A DNA stretch of 64,000 nucleotides from an uncultured Candidatus Melainabacteria bacterium (GTDB taxonomy: Bacteria > Cyanobacteriota > Vampirovibrionia > Gastranaerophilales > Gastranaerophilaceae), in contig CAKVLI010000001.1 of the NCBI GenBank assembly GCA_934757155.1, forward strand, positions 372,001-436,000, written 5' to 3'. Both the position numbers and the translations under genes were made by a program. Positions 51,919-59,568 of the stretch are shown one piece after another. Under the pieces are notes generated by a model. That model was not told the DNA's origin and did not search any database. It saw nothing but the letters and a program-made list of their open reading frames with translations. The first letter of the stretch is position 1. The number at the start of each line of letters is the position of its first letter.

Positions 51919-52206
51919 ATTTTTGCTTGTTAATTCATATTCAATTATCAACACCTGAATTTGGAATTCAATGCACTCCGTGGTGGATGTTCTCTCAAGG
52001 AGAACCCTCTCAGAAAACCTGACATTTAGTCAGCTTTTCCTGCGGCAGAGTACCACGTCGGCATTTTTGCTTGTTAGCTCATATTCAATTATCAACACCT
52101 GAATTCGGAATTCAATGCACTCCGTGGTGGATGTTCTCTCAAGGAGAACCCTCTCGGAAAACCTGACATTTAGTCAGCTTTTCCTGCGGCAGAGTACCAC
52201 GTCGGA
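51909..52206 (-). repeat. Two tandem 144-bp repeats in the leader of tRNA-Leu(CAG), with structured RNA potential
   Basis: Units 51909-52052 and 52053-52196 differ at only a few bases, and a partial third copy is at 52197-52206. Each boundary carries ACCACGTCGG, the reverse complement of the tRNA 5' end. On the minus strand each unit can fold as a three-way junction. The outer stem is CGTGGT/ACCACG (copy 2: 52196-52201 with 52123-52128). Hairpin 1 is GGAAAAGCTGAC/GTCAGGTTTTCC (52156-52184), and hairpin 2 is GTTCTC/GAGAAC (52133-52149). A possible promoter (-10 TAGAAT, 52227-52222) would place both units in the precursor leader. Confidence 0.8.
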
Positions 52207-52237
52207 GTTATGTCCAACTCAATTCTATCATAAGAAA

Positions 52238-52262
52238 ATAAAAAAGGGCAATGATGCCCTTT
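52238..52262 (-). terminator. Terminator of grcA
   Basis: Minus strand: AAAGGGCA/TGCCCTTT stem (52262-52243, loop of 4) followed by a T-rich run. Confidence 0.85.
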
Positions 52263-52308
52263 GCTCGTTATTTAAGCACGACGATTTTTCTTAATCATAC
52301 AGCACACG

Positions 52309-52548
52309 CTAGCCCAAAGATTTGTGAAATGTTCTGGAAATTATATCGTCTTGCTGCTCCTTAGTTAGTTTTATAAAATTAACCGCGTAGCCGGAAACCC
52401 TCACTGTTAATTGCGGATACTTCTCAGGATGCGCCTGTGCATCCAACAACGTATCTCTATTGAACACATTTACATTCAAATGGTGTCCTCCCTTTTCTAC
52501 GTAACCGTCTAATAATTGGATTAAATTTTCTTCTTGTGCTGTTGCCAT
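52309..52548 (-). CDS. grcA: Minimal glycyl-radical cofactor protein (GrcA/YfiD-like)
   Basis: The 79-residue protein corresponds to the C-terminal glycyl-radical domain of pyruvate formate-lyase: HHLNVNVFNRDTLLDAQAHP followed by the radical loop RVSGYAVNF (Gly is the radical site) and the terminal RTFH. GrcA replaces the oxygen-cleaved domain of PFL and restores activity. E. coli GrcA is about 127 residues, so this version lacks the N-terminal extension. AGGAG precedes the ATG. It is divergent from a Crp/Fnr regulator with palindromes between, consistent with oxygen or redox control. Confidence 0.92.
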   Translation of the reverse strand: MATAQEENLIQLLDGYVEKGGHHLNVNVFNRDTLLDAQAHPEKYPQLTVRVSGYAVNFIKLTKEQQDDIISRTFHKSLG

Positions 52549-52587
52549 TTTTTTTATCTCCTATTAGTTTTATCTTTCACTGTTTTT

Positions 52588-52630
52588 ATTATATACTATG
52601 TTTAACAACATTTCTGTTGTTTATACAACA
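52588..52630 (-). promoter_or_regulatory. grcA promoter with overlapping Crp/Fnr-type operators
   Basis: The -10 TATAAT of grcA is at 52593-52588 (minus), placing +1 near 52581. Two overlapping perfect palindromes lie upstream: AACAACA-TTTC-TGTTGTT (52604-52621) and TGTTGT-TTAT-ACAACA (52615-52630). The second is centred at 52622.5, position -41.5, the classical class II activator site for this regulator family. Confidence 0.7.
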
Positions 52631-52660
52631 TTAATAAAAATATTTTGAAAGGATTAAAAA

Positions 52661-53329
52661 ATGGATAAATATTACAATCAAATAAAGAATTCGCCTGTGT
52701 TTTACGGAATGAGTGATGATGAACTTCAAGGTTTGTTAGAATGTTTCAACGCACGCGTCCGAAAATACGAAGAAGACGAAATGATAATCCGCCAAGGAGA
52801 TATGATAAAAAACATTTATCTCATTCTTAAAGGTGCCGTAAATATTGAAAAAGACACTTATTGGGGCAGAAGAATGATTATTTCACAATTAGCCGAAAAC
52901 AACAACATCGCGCTAGCTTTCGTTGCCTCAAAAAATGTTGAATCAAATATTGATGCAATTGCCGTAGAAGACTCCGAACTTCTGATTTTGAATTATGAAA
53001 AATGCACTTCAATGTGCCAAAATGCATGCACGCGTCACAAAGTTTTGATTAACAATTTGTTTGAAATTTTGTCCAAAGAAAATATTGAACTTATCCAAAA
53101 AATAGAAAATATTTCGCAAAAAACAATCCGCGAAAAACTTTTAATCTATCTTTCCAACGAAGCGAAAAAAAATCGAAGCAACTCGTTCGAAATTCCTTTC
53201 AACAGACAGGATTTGGCTGACTATCTAAATATCGACCGTTCTGCGATGAGTTTCGAGCTTTCTAAGCTTCAAAAAGAGGGAATAATTGCATATGACAAGA
53301 ATAAGTTCGTGTTAAGCCGACAAGTTTAG
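52661..53329 (+). CDS. Crp/Fnr-family transcriptional regulator
   Basis: The 222-residue regulator has a cyclic-nucleotide-binding-fold sensor domain (about 12-125, EEDEMIIRQGDMIKNIYLIL), a dimer helix (about 130-155) and a C-terminal HTH (IPFNRQDLADYLNIDRSAMSFELSKLQKEG). A Cys-rich segment CTSMCQNACTRH (near 118-129) could bind a metal or Fe-S cluster or sense redox, although it is not the FNR N-terminal arrangement. AAAGGA precedes the ATG. The likely target is grcA, divergent 112 bases away. HcpR-like nitrosative or redox sensing is an alternative. Confidence 0.9.
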   Translation: MDKYYNQIKNSPVFYGMSDDELQGLLECFNARVRKYEEDEMIIRQGDMIKNIYLILKGAVNIEKDTYWGRRMIISQLAENNNIALAFVASKNVESNIDAIAVEDSELLILNYEKCTSMCQNACTRHKVLINNLFEILSKENIELIQKIENISQKTIREKLLIYLSNEAKKNRSNSFEIPFNRQDLADYLNIDRSAMSFELSKLQKEGIIAYDKNKFVLSRQV

Positions 53330-53336
53330 TTTATTT

Positions 53337-53510
53337 GGTGCGCAAGTGTGCGCACCCTACTTACTTACTTGTTGCGGTGGGAATCATTGCATTTTTCCCA
53401 CCCTACACACTAACCAACCAAACCAAATATATTTACCCCTTTACCCCTACTCCGTAGGACATCAAGCTAGTAGTTCTCACCTACCAGTTCAATTTATTTT
53501 CCCCCCCCCC
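53337..53510. repeat. Intergenic repeat mosaic running into the cysteine-protease-like gene
   Basis: A palindrome (53337-53356), B palindrome (53376-53402), then two tandem D elements on the minus strand (53405-53510) with a C10 tract at 53501-53510. The second D supplies the 3' end of the 53489 gene. Confidence 0.85.
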
Positions 53511-54175
53511 AGAAGGAATTCGGGATATTTTTTAGCGAGTTCTTTTGCTTCTTCGTCGGTGAGTTTTGGGATTTCTTGTTCAACAAAATGTATTGTTGCA
53601 TCTGCCGGAATACGAAACACCTCAGCGTATTTATTTTTGTATGTTTTGGCTAAATTTCCAAGGGAATTAGTTTCATTCAGGAGCGCATCAATCCCATATA
53701 CTGCTGATTCACCCTTGATTTTGGTTATGGCGTGATCCATTTCTTGGTTTTTTTCGTTCGTCGGTATTTCGATATTAACGACTTTGGTGTCTTCTTCTGC
53801 GATGTCGTTCATTCTACACACCATATAAGTAAGACGGGCGGCTTCACCGCAATTGAGGGTTTGAAATTTTTTAATTCCTTCCATAAGTTTCGAAAAATAT
53901 TTAAACGGCTCTCTTGCGTATTTTAAATAAAAATCTCTCAGATTGTCGAGTCTGTCTCCGAGTGGTTTCATATCCATTGCAAGTTCAGAGAGCTTTCTAT
54001 AGCGTATATTTACGTCGGAGTTTTCGTAAATAATCTTGTAGGATTCAATATTCCCGCATTTCCAGTATGACGGATACGAGCACCGTTGCTGCATCAGAGA
54101 GCAGACCTCACGTGCTTGTGCCATATCAATTTTTCGGCTTTGAAAGTTGGTCGGGATTGAGCAATTGATTTCCAT
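53489..54175 (-). CDS. Putative transglutaminase/papain-fold cysteine hydrolase with FG-type N-terminus
   Basis: The 228-residue protein has an arrangement of likely catalytic residues in the order Cys-His-Asp: LNCGEAARLTYMV (Cys near 109), MDHAITKIKG (His near 147), then YGIDALLNE (Asp near 161). This is the layout of transglutaminase-like/peptidase C39-papain folds, where NCGExA holds the nucleophile. The N-terminus MEINCSIPTNFQSRKI resembles the starts of the 1067, 13148 and 57520 proteins. No signal peptide. The last residues GGGKIN and the TGA stop come from a D repeat with a G10 tract. It could be a secreted effector; the function is inferred. Confidence 0.65.
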   Translation of the reverse strand: MEINCSIPTNFQSRKIDMAQAREVCSLMQQRCSYPSYWKCGNIESYKIIYENSDVNIRYRKLSELAMDMKPLGDRLDNLRDFYLKYAREPFKYFSKLMEGIKKFQTLNCGEAARLTYMVCRMNDIAEEDTKVVNIEIPTNEKNQEMDHAITKIKGESAVYGIDALLNETNSLGNLAKTYKNKYAEVFRIPADATIHFVEQEIPKLTDEEAKELAKKYPEFLLGGGKIN

Positions 54176-54220
54176 ACCATGTATAAGTACCCTGAAAATA
54201 TTTTTTGCTCGTTTTGTAAC

Positions 54221-55090
54221 TTATCTTAATATGTTTTTTACATAGTCGTAGTATTCGTTGTTTTTAATGTTTGAAATATTTTTTTGGATTTCTTCTTTGC
54301 TCACGAGTCCTGTTCTATAGGCAACTTCTTCAAGACAAGCAATTTTTATTCCTTGATTTTCCTCAACGGTCTGAATGTATTGTCCTGCTTTAAGAAGAGA
54401 GTTATGAGTTCCTGTATCAAGCCAAGAGAAGCCTCTTCCAAGGAGTTCTGTATGGAGTTTTTCTTTTTGGAGATATATTTTGTTTAAATCGGTTATCTCA
54501 AGTTCTCCCCTTTGAGAAGGTTTCAGGCTCTTTGCATATTCAATAACCTTGTTATCGTAGAAGTACAACCCTGTAACAGCATAGTTTGATTTAGGATTTT
54601 GGGGTTTTTCTTCTAAGGAAAGCACTTTTCCTTGCTGGTCAAATTCAACTACACCGAATCTTTCAGGGTCTTTTACCGCGTAACCAAAAATTGTAGCAGT
54701 TCCATTTTCGGCTCTTTGAACGGCGTCTTTTAGAGATTTTGAGAAACCAGCTCCGTAAAAAATATTATCACCCAAAATCATTGCAACAGGGTCGTTTCCG
54801 ATAAATTCTTCGCCCAAAATAAAGGCTTGTGCAAGTCCATCAGGACTTGGCTGAGTTTGGTAAGAGAATTTTACTCCGAATTGTGAACCGTCGCCCAGAA
54901 GGGTTTTGAAGTTTGAAATATCGTTAGGGGTTGAGATTATGAGAATATCTTTTATTCCCGCGAGCATTAGGACAGAGATTGGGTAATAAATCATCGGTTT
55001 GTCATATACCGGAAGGAGTTGTTTTGAAACAACTGTAGTTGTCGGATATAGTCGAGTTCCGTTTCCGCCTGCGAGTACAATTCCTTTCAT
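54221..55090 (-). CDS. rmlA: Glucose-1-phosphate thymidylyltransferase
   Basis: The 289-residue enzyme joins dTTP and glucose-1-phosphate to give dTDP-glucose. It shows the nucleotidyltransferase loop LAGGNGTRLYPTT, KPMIYYPIS, ILGDNIFYG, FGVVEFD and GLYFYDNKV. It is the last gene of the rmlCBDA operon, starting 3 bases after rmlD. The product feeds dTDP-rhamnose synthesis for cell-surface glycans. Confidence 0.97.
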   Translation of the reverse strand: MKGIVLAGGNGTRLYPTTTVVSKQLLPVYDKPMIYYPISVLMLAGIKDILIISTPNDISNFKTLLGDGSQFGVKFSYQTQPSPDGLAQAFILGEEFIGNDPVAMILGDNIFYGAGFSKSLKDAVQRAENGTATIFGYAVKDPERFGVVEFDQQGKVLSLEEKPQNPKSNYAVTGLYFYDNKVIEYAKSLKPSQRGELEITDLNKIYLQKEKLHTELLGRGFSWLDTGTHNSLLKAGQYIQTVEENQGIKIACLEEVAYRTGLVSKEEIQKNISNIKNNEYYDYVKNILR

Positions 55091-55093
55091 AAT

Positions 55094-55915
55094 TTATACC
55101 TCTCTTAGTTGTAAATATTCTTTTAATGCGGCTTCCCAGTTTCTGCAAAAACCGTCGTTATCCATAACACTGTATTTTGGTCTTTTTGCGGGTCTTGGAA
55201 ACTCTTCGGTTGTACAAGGTTTCAGATTAACTTTGAGATTAGAAAGCTCAAAAATCCGTTTTGCAAAGCTATACCAGCTTGTTTTTCCGCCTCCGCAGAT
55301 GTGGTATATTCCGTAATCTTCCGTATCAAGAAGCTCTGCGATTTCGTTAACAAGCTCCAGTGTCCAAGTCGGGCAGCCGATTTGGTCGTTGACGACCTTC
55401 AATTCCGGTTTGTTTTTGAGTGAAAGCATAGTTTCTACAAAGTTTTTTCCATAAATTCCGTAGAGCCAAGAAGTTCTTACGATAAAATATTTTTCGCAAT
55501 ATTTTTTGACGAATTCTTCGCCTTCCAATTTGGTCAAACCATAATTGTTAATAGGGTTTGGCTTATCAGTCGGAAGGTATGGTTTTTCTTTTTTTCCGTC
55601 AAAGACGTAATCTGTTGAGATGTAGACCAATTTGCAACCGATTTCTGCACAGGTTTTAGCAATGTTTTTTGTTCCATCTGCGTTGATTTCTCTTGCTTGT
55701 TCGAGGTTTTCTTCTGCACTGTCAACATCTGTGTATGCTGCGCAATGGATTACGACATCAGGTTTTTCGGATTTTAAAACTTTTTGGACAGAGTCAGGAT
55801 TTGTTATGTCAAGATTTTGGATATCTGTTTCAACAACTTCGTACCCTTCATCCTCGAGTATCGGACATAAATCTTGCCCCAACATTCCGTTAGCTCCTGT
55901 GACTAAAGCTTTCAT
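55094..55915 (-). CDS. rmlD: dTDP-4-dehydrorhamnose reductase
   Basis: The 273-residue NADPH-dependent short-chain dehydrogenase carries out the last step to dTDP-L-rhamnose. It has the Rossmann motif VTGANGMLGQDL, STDYVFDG, YGLTKLEGE (Y-x3-K) and RTSWLYG. The start is set at 55915, where ATGA overlaps the rmlB stop; the longer frame upstream lies inside rmlB. Confidence 0.96.
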   Translation of the reverse strand: MKALVTGANGMLGQDLCPILEDEGYEVVETDIQNLDITNPDSVQKVLKSEKPDVVIHCAAYTDVDSAEENLEQAREINADGTKNIAKTCAEIGCKLVYISTDYVFDGKKEKPYLPTDKPNPINNYGLTKLEGEEFVKKYCEKYFIVRTSWLYGIYGKNFVETMLSLKNKPELKVVNDQIGCPTWTLELVNEIAELLDTEDYGIYHICGGGKTSWYSFAKRIFELSNLKVNLKPCTTEEFPRPAKRPKYSVMDNDGFCRNWEAALKEYLQLREV

Positions 55916-56898
55916 GACATTGTACTCGCTTTCTTTTTTTCGATTGATTTTATCCAATCTTGATTGTTCAAATACCAGTCTATGGTTAATTTTATACCTT
56001 CTTCAAAAGTTACTGATGGTTGCCAATCCAGTTGAGAAGAGATTTTGTTATTAGAAATTGCGTAACGTTTGTCATGACCTAATCTATCTTCCACAAACTC
56101 AATTGAGTCCTCATCTTTGCCCATTGCGTCAAGGATGAGCTTTGTAATTTCAAGATTTGTTTTTTCGTTATGACCGCCGATATTATAAACATCGCCGATT
56201 TTTCCTGAGTGTAGTACCCTGTCTATTGCTTCGCAGTGGTCATAGACATAAAGCCAGTCGCGAACGTTCATTCCGTCGCCGTACACCGGAACTTTTTCGC
56301 CGTTCAAGAGTTTTGAAATAAAGAACGGAATTAATTTTTCAGGATACTGGTATGGACCATAGTTGTTTGAACATCTTGTAATCAAAACCGGAAGTCCGTA
56401 TGTTTCGTGGTAAGCTCTGACAAGCAGGTCTGCACTTGCTTTTGAAGCTGAATAAGGTGAATTTGGTTGTATTGGAGAGGTTTCATAGAAATATCCTGTT
56501 TCTTCCAAAGTTCCGTAAACTTCATCTGTTGAGACCTGTAAGTATCTTTCGATATCAGATTCTATGCTTGCCTGAAGCAGGTTCAATGTTCCCATAACAT
56601 TTGTTTCTACAAAGATTTCGGGACGCTTAATCGAATTATCAACGTGAGACTCAGCTGCGAAATTCACCACGTAATTGCAACCTTTGATGATATTGCGCAC
56701 GAGTTTTTTGTCGCAGATATTTCCTCGGATAAATTGGTAATTAGGATTATTTTCGACATCCTTCAGATTTTCCAAGTTTCCGCAATAAGTCAACGCATCA
56801 AGGTTTATGACTTTGCTCTCGGGATATTTTTTTAGAATATGTCTTATGAAACAGCTTCCGATAAAACCTGCTCCGCCTGTTACTAGAACTGTTTTCAT
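55912..56898 (-). CDS. rmlB: dTDP-glucose 4,6-dehydratase
   Basis: The 328-residue NAD-dependent extended SDR has VTGGAGFIGSCF, NFAAESHVDNSI, STDEVYGTLEE, YSASKASADLLVR (Y-x3-K) and SNNYGPYQYPEKLIP. It makes dTDP-4-keto-6-deoxyglucose. The start overlaps the rmlC stop by one base and the end overlaps rmlD by four. Confidence 0.97.
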   Translation of the reverse strand: MKTVLVTGGAGFIGSCFIRHILKKYPESKVINLDALTYCGNLENLKDVENNPNYQFIRGNICDKKLVRNIIKGCNYVVNFAAESHVDNSIKRPEIFVETNVMGTLNLLQASIESDIERYLQVSTDEVYGTLEETGYFYETSPIQPNSPYSASKASADLLVRAYHETYGLPVLITRCSNNYGPYQYPEKLIPFFISKLLNGEKVPVYGDGMNVRDWLYVYDHCEAIDRVLHSGKIGDVYNIGGHNEKTNLEITKLILDAMGKDEDSIEFVEDRLGHDKRYAISNNKISSQLDWQPSVTFEEGIKLTIDWYLNNQDWIKSIEKKKASTMS

Positions 56899-57455
56899 CA
56901 GCTTAACTCCTCTTTGTTAATATCTTTCAAGTTTGGTTGAACCTTGTCCTTTTCGCTCAAAATCGGCTGAAAATCAATGTTCCAATCGATATTAATGTCT
57001 TTATCATTCCACAAAATTCCGCGGTCGGCGCTAGGTGTGTATTCTCCGCTTGTTTTGTACATAAGTTCAACTTCATCCGTTAGTGCAACGAAACCGTGTG
57101 CGAATCCGTTAGGGATATAGAGCATGTTTTTGTTTTCTTCTGACAATTCGACTTTTACATATTGTCCGAAGGTTTTTGAATTTTTTCTGATATCAACCGC
57201 GACATCAAAAATTCTTCCGCGTGTACATCTTACGAGTTTTGCCTGCCCGAAAGGTTTTGCCTGAAAATGAAGTCCTCTAAGCACGCCTTTAGTGGATTTG
57301 GAGTGGTTATCTTGTACAAACTCTACTGTAATTCCGTTTTCAAAAAATTCGGACTTCTTGTAGGTTTCCATGAAAAAACCTCTGTTATCTCCGAATACTT
57401 TCGGTTTAACAAGTATTACATCCTCAATTTTCTGCTTTTCAAACTCAAACGGCAT
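56898..57455 (-). CDS. rmlC: dTDP-4-dehydrorhamnose 3,5-epimerase
   Basis: The 185-residue cupin-fold epimerase is the first gene of rmlCBDA. Motifs are FGDNRGFFMETY, FVQDNHSKSTKGVLRGLHFQ (His pair), GQAKLVRCTRGRIFDVAVDIR, IPNGFAHGFV and GILWNDKDINIDW. AAGGAG lies upstream of the ATG. Confidence 0.96.
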   Translation of the reverse strand: MPFEFEKQKIEDVILVKPKVFGDNRGFFMETYKKSEFFENGITVEFVQDNHSKSTKGVLRGLHFQAKPFGQAKLVRCTRGRIFDVAVDIRKNSKTFGQYVKVELSEENKNMLYIPNGFAHGFVALTDEVELMYKTSGEYTPSADRGILWNDKDINIDWNIDFQPILSEKDKVQPNLKDINKEELS

Positions 57456-57519
57456 AGATATCTCCTTACATCTATAATAGCAGAAATCACGTATTAGTCA
57501 TAATATTTTACAATTTATA

Positions 57520-58149
57520 TTATAGTCCGCCATCACGACGTGAAAACGGTTCTTTCGCATCAGGCGGAAGATACATTCTGTTTTGTGTTCCGCGTTGAGT
57601 GTCGTATGGTGAAACGGGTTCTTCTGCAAACCCAAGTTTTTTGTAAAATTCTTTTGAGTCTTTCTTAGAGTGAAGTCGGATGTTTCCGTTACAACAGGCT
57701 TCATCACTTCTTCTTTGTGCAATTTGCAAAAGCCTCGTTCCGATATCTTTGTACTCTTCCATTCCTTCCTTATAGTAAGGAGTGTTCGGGTTGGAATGAT
57801 TCATTAAAAAGTCAACAAAAATGTGGCTTGGGTCTTCCGTAAATGCGAGTCGGTCATAATTATTTGCCTTATTAATTTTTATGTCCATTTCGCCAATTAT
57901 TTTACCGTACTTGTCTTTAAGCATATAGGTTTCTTGGTTTGTAGAGCATTTTATTTTCATTACATTAAGAAAAGCCTCTTCACCGTTTTTCTTGAAAACT
58001 CTGACTTTGCCAATGATTCCGTCAGGCATCATTCCTACATTGTAGTGTTTAATTGTTTCAACCGGATTAATTCCCTTGAAACTAGGAACTGTTATAGGTT
58101 TTGCTTGAAAACCGGTATTATATTTTATTAAATTATTCCTTACTTCCAT
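57520..58149 (-). CDS. GNAT-fold acetyltransferase-like protein with FG-type N-terminus
   Basis: The 209-residue protein's C-terminal half fits a GNAT acyltransferase: the acetyl-CoA loop region YKDIGTRLLQIAQRRS and IRLHSKKDSKEFYKKLGF (motif B). The N-terminal 40 residues (FQAKPITVPSFKG) carry the F-x-G/A-type motif seen in the 1067, 13148 and 53489 proteins. The acceptor is unknown. It lies 64 bases upstream of rmlC on the same strand, with no clear ribosome site. Confidence 0.65.
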   Translation of the reverse strand: MEVRNNLIKYNTGFQAKPITVPSFKGINPVETIKHYNVGMMPDGIIGKVRVFKKNGEEAFLNVMKIKCSTNQETYMLKDKYGKIIGEMDIKINKANNYDRLAFTEDPSHIFVDFLMNHSNPNTPYYKEGMEEYKDIGTRLLQIAQRRSDEACCNGNIRLHSKKDSKEFYKKLGFAEEPVSPYDTQRGTQNRMYLPPDAKEPFSRRDGGL

Positions 58150-58228
58150 ACTTTAATAAAAACATTAAGTGACGAAAAATTGCGTTTTGGGGTAAAGCTG
58201 TGTAAAGATTTTTGTGCTAGACGCCCTG

Positions 58229-59563
58229 TTAATTACAATCAAGAAACCGAAACGGATTTTTATTTATCCCAAGAGTGTCTTTTAAGTCATTTACTATGTT
58301 TAAAGCTGTGTAGTTTCCGGCATACCCGCATTCATTGTAAACTTTAGCACGTTCTTCTTTTTTATAATCATTACCCTTAATCAAAACTTTATCTAAAATG
58401 TCTGCCAATTCCTGTGTATTTTCAGCCTTATAACAAGTTTGATTAATTTTTTCTACGAAAGGATTGAACGGAACACCGTGTTTAGATTTCAAGAAAATTT
58501 GCGGTTTTTGAGTCATAAAATATTCCGTTTTGAAAGATCCGCAATCCGTAATCATAGCGCAAGATTCCATAAACATGTCTAAATAGTCGCCGGATTCGTA
58601 AACTTGACCTATTTTTCTCCACTCATCCCAATATTTTTGAAGTTTCTCTTCTGACCACAAATTTCCGTTTCGTAAAAATTCCCATAAACACGGATGTGGC
58701 TTAAAGACGTAATTAAACTCCGGATGAGCTTTTGCCCACTCAAGAATGAAATCTCCCATATTAAGGAAAGTTCCCCATTTCAGGGTGGTTGTATCCGATA
58801 CAGAAAAATGTGGAGCATAGATAATAGTTTTCTTATTCTCAAACTTTTTATCTTTATTAAGATAAAAATAATCCAAAATCGGGTGTCCGACAGCTTTTAA
58901 GTTTGAACCTTTATTCGCCATATTTGAGGCAAAGTAATTTTTTATCAAATCGTTAAGTACATACTGAGTTTCCACATACAAATAGAAACGTAGGTAATAT
59001 TCCTGTTCACCCATAGAACTTGATACAGAATATGGAATATAACGTGTCAAAGCATATTTAGATGTCATCACCGGTCCTTGAGTCTTATAAACATACCAAG
59101 GATGACAATAAAAGACTATATCAGGCTTTGGCTCCATATCCTCAAATGCAATATAGTCATTCTTCTCAAAGTCATAAGCATATTTTACCCGCAACCCTTT
59201 TTTCTCAAAGAATTCATAAACCGGTTTCAAAGTTTCCGGTTTTTGGTAATTGAAATTAAAATCCGGCGCACAGTTCTTAGAAACAAAAATCCACGGTGTA
59301 AAAATTCCGCTTTCTTCCATCAAGTCATATATGCTCTGGCATTTCCACTTTGTTTCATCATAAATATAGAATGCTACAGTTAATTTTTTGCCATTCTTAA
59401 TTTTGTTCTTTAATTTTTTTATTACTTGAGGTTTGTTATCAGAAATATACCTAAGGTTTTGACGTATTTTCAAGCTCATGCCAACTTGTTTCAATGCTTC
59501 TTGTAATTTTGGAGGAGCATAGTTTGCAAGCTGTTCAAAAATTTCAAAATACTTTATATACAT
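58229..59563 (-). CDS. CDP-glycerol glycerophosphotransferase-like protein
   Basis: The 444-residue protein has the TagB/TagF-type GT-B fold in its C-terminal two-thirds. Motifs are IYAPHFS near 265, YVFKPHPCLWEFL near 305 and ITDCGSFKTEYF near 365. These enzymes transfer glycerol- or ribitol-phosphate from a CDP donor to a growing polymer. There is no transmembrane helix; it probably acts at the cytoplasmic membrane face. It lies 5 bases after the related gene upstream, last in the cluster. Confidence 0.8.
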   Translation of the reverse strand: MYIKYFEIFEQLANYAPPKLQEALKQVGMSLKIRQNLRYISDNKPQVIKKLKNKIKNGKKLTVAFYIYDETKWKCQSIYDLMEESGIFTPWIFVSKNCAPDFNFNYQKPETLKPVYEFFEKKGLRVKYAYDFEKNDYIAFEDMEPKPDIVFYCHPWYVYKTQGPVMTSKYALTRYIPYSVSSSMGEQEYYLRFYLYVETQYVLNDLIKNYFASNMANKGSNLKAVGHPILDYFYLNKDKKFENKKTIIYAPHFSVSDTTTLKWGTFLNMGDFILEWAKAHPEFNYVFKPHPCLWEFLRNGNLWSEEKLQKYWDEWRKIGQVYESGDYLDMFMESCAMITDCGSFKTEYFMTQKPQIFLKSKHGVPFNPFVEKINQTCYKAENTQELADILDKVLIKGNDYKKEERAKVYNECGYAGNYTALNIVNDLKDTLGINKNPFRFLDCN

Positions 59564-59568
59564 TTAAC

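Noticed and set aside
51909..52206. CRISPR array
   Set aside because: Only two long (144 bp) direct repeats with no spacers and no cas genes.
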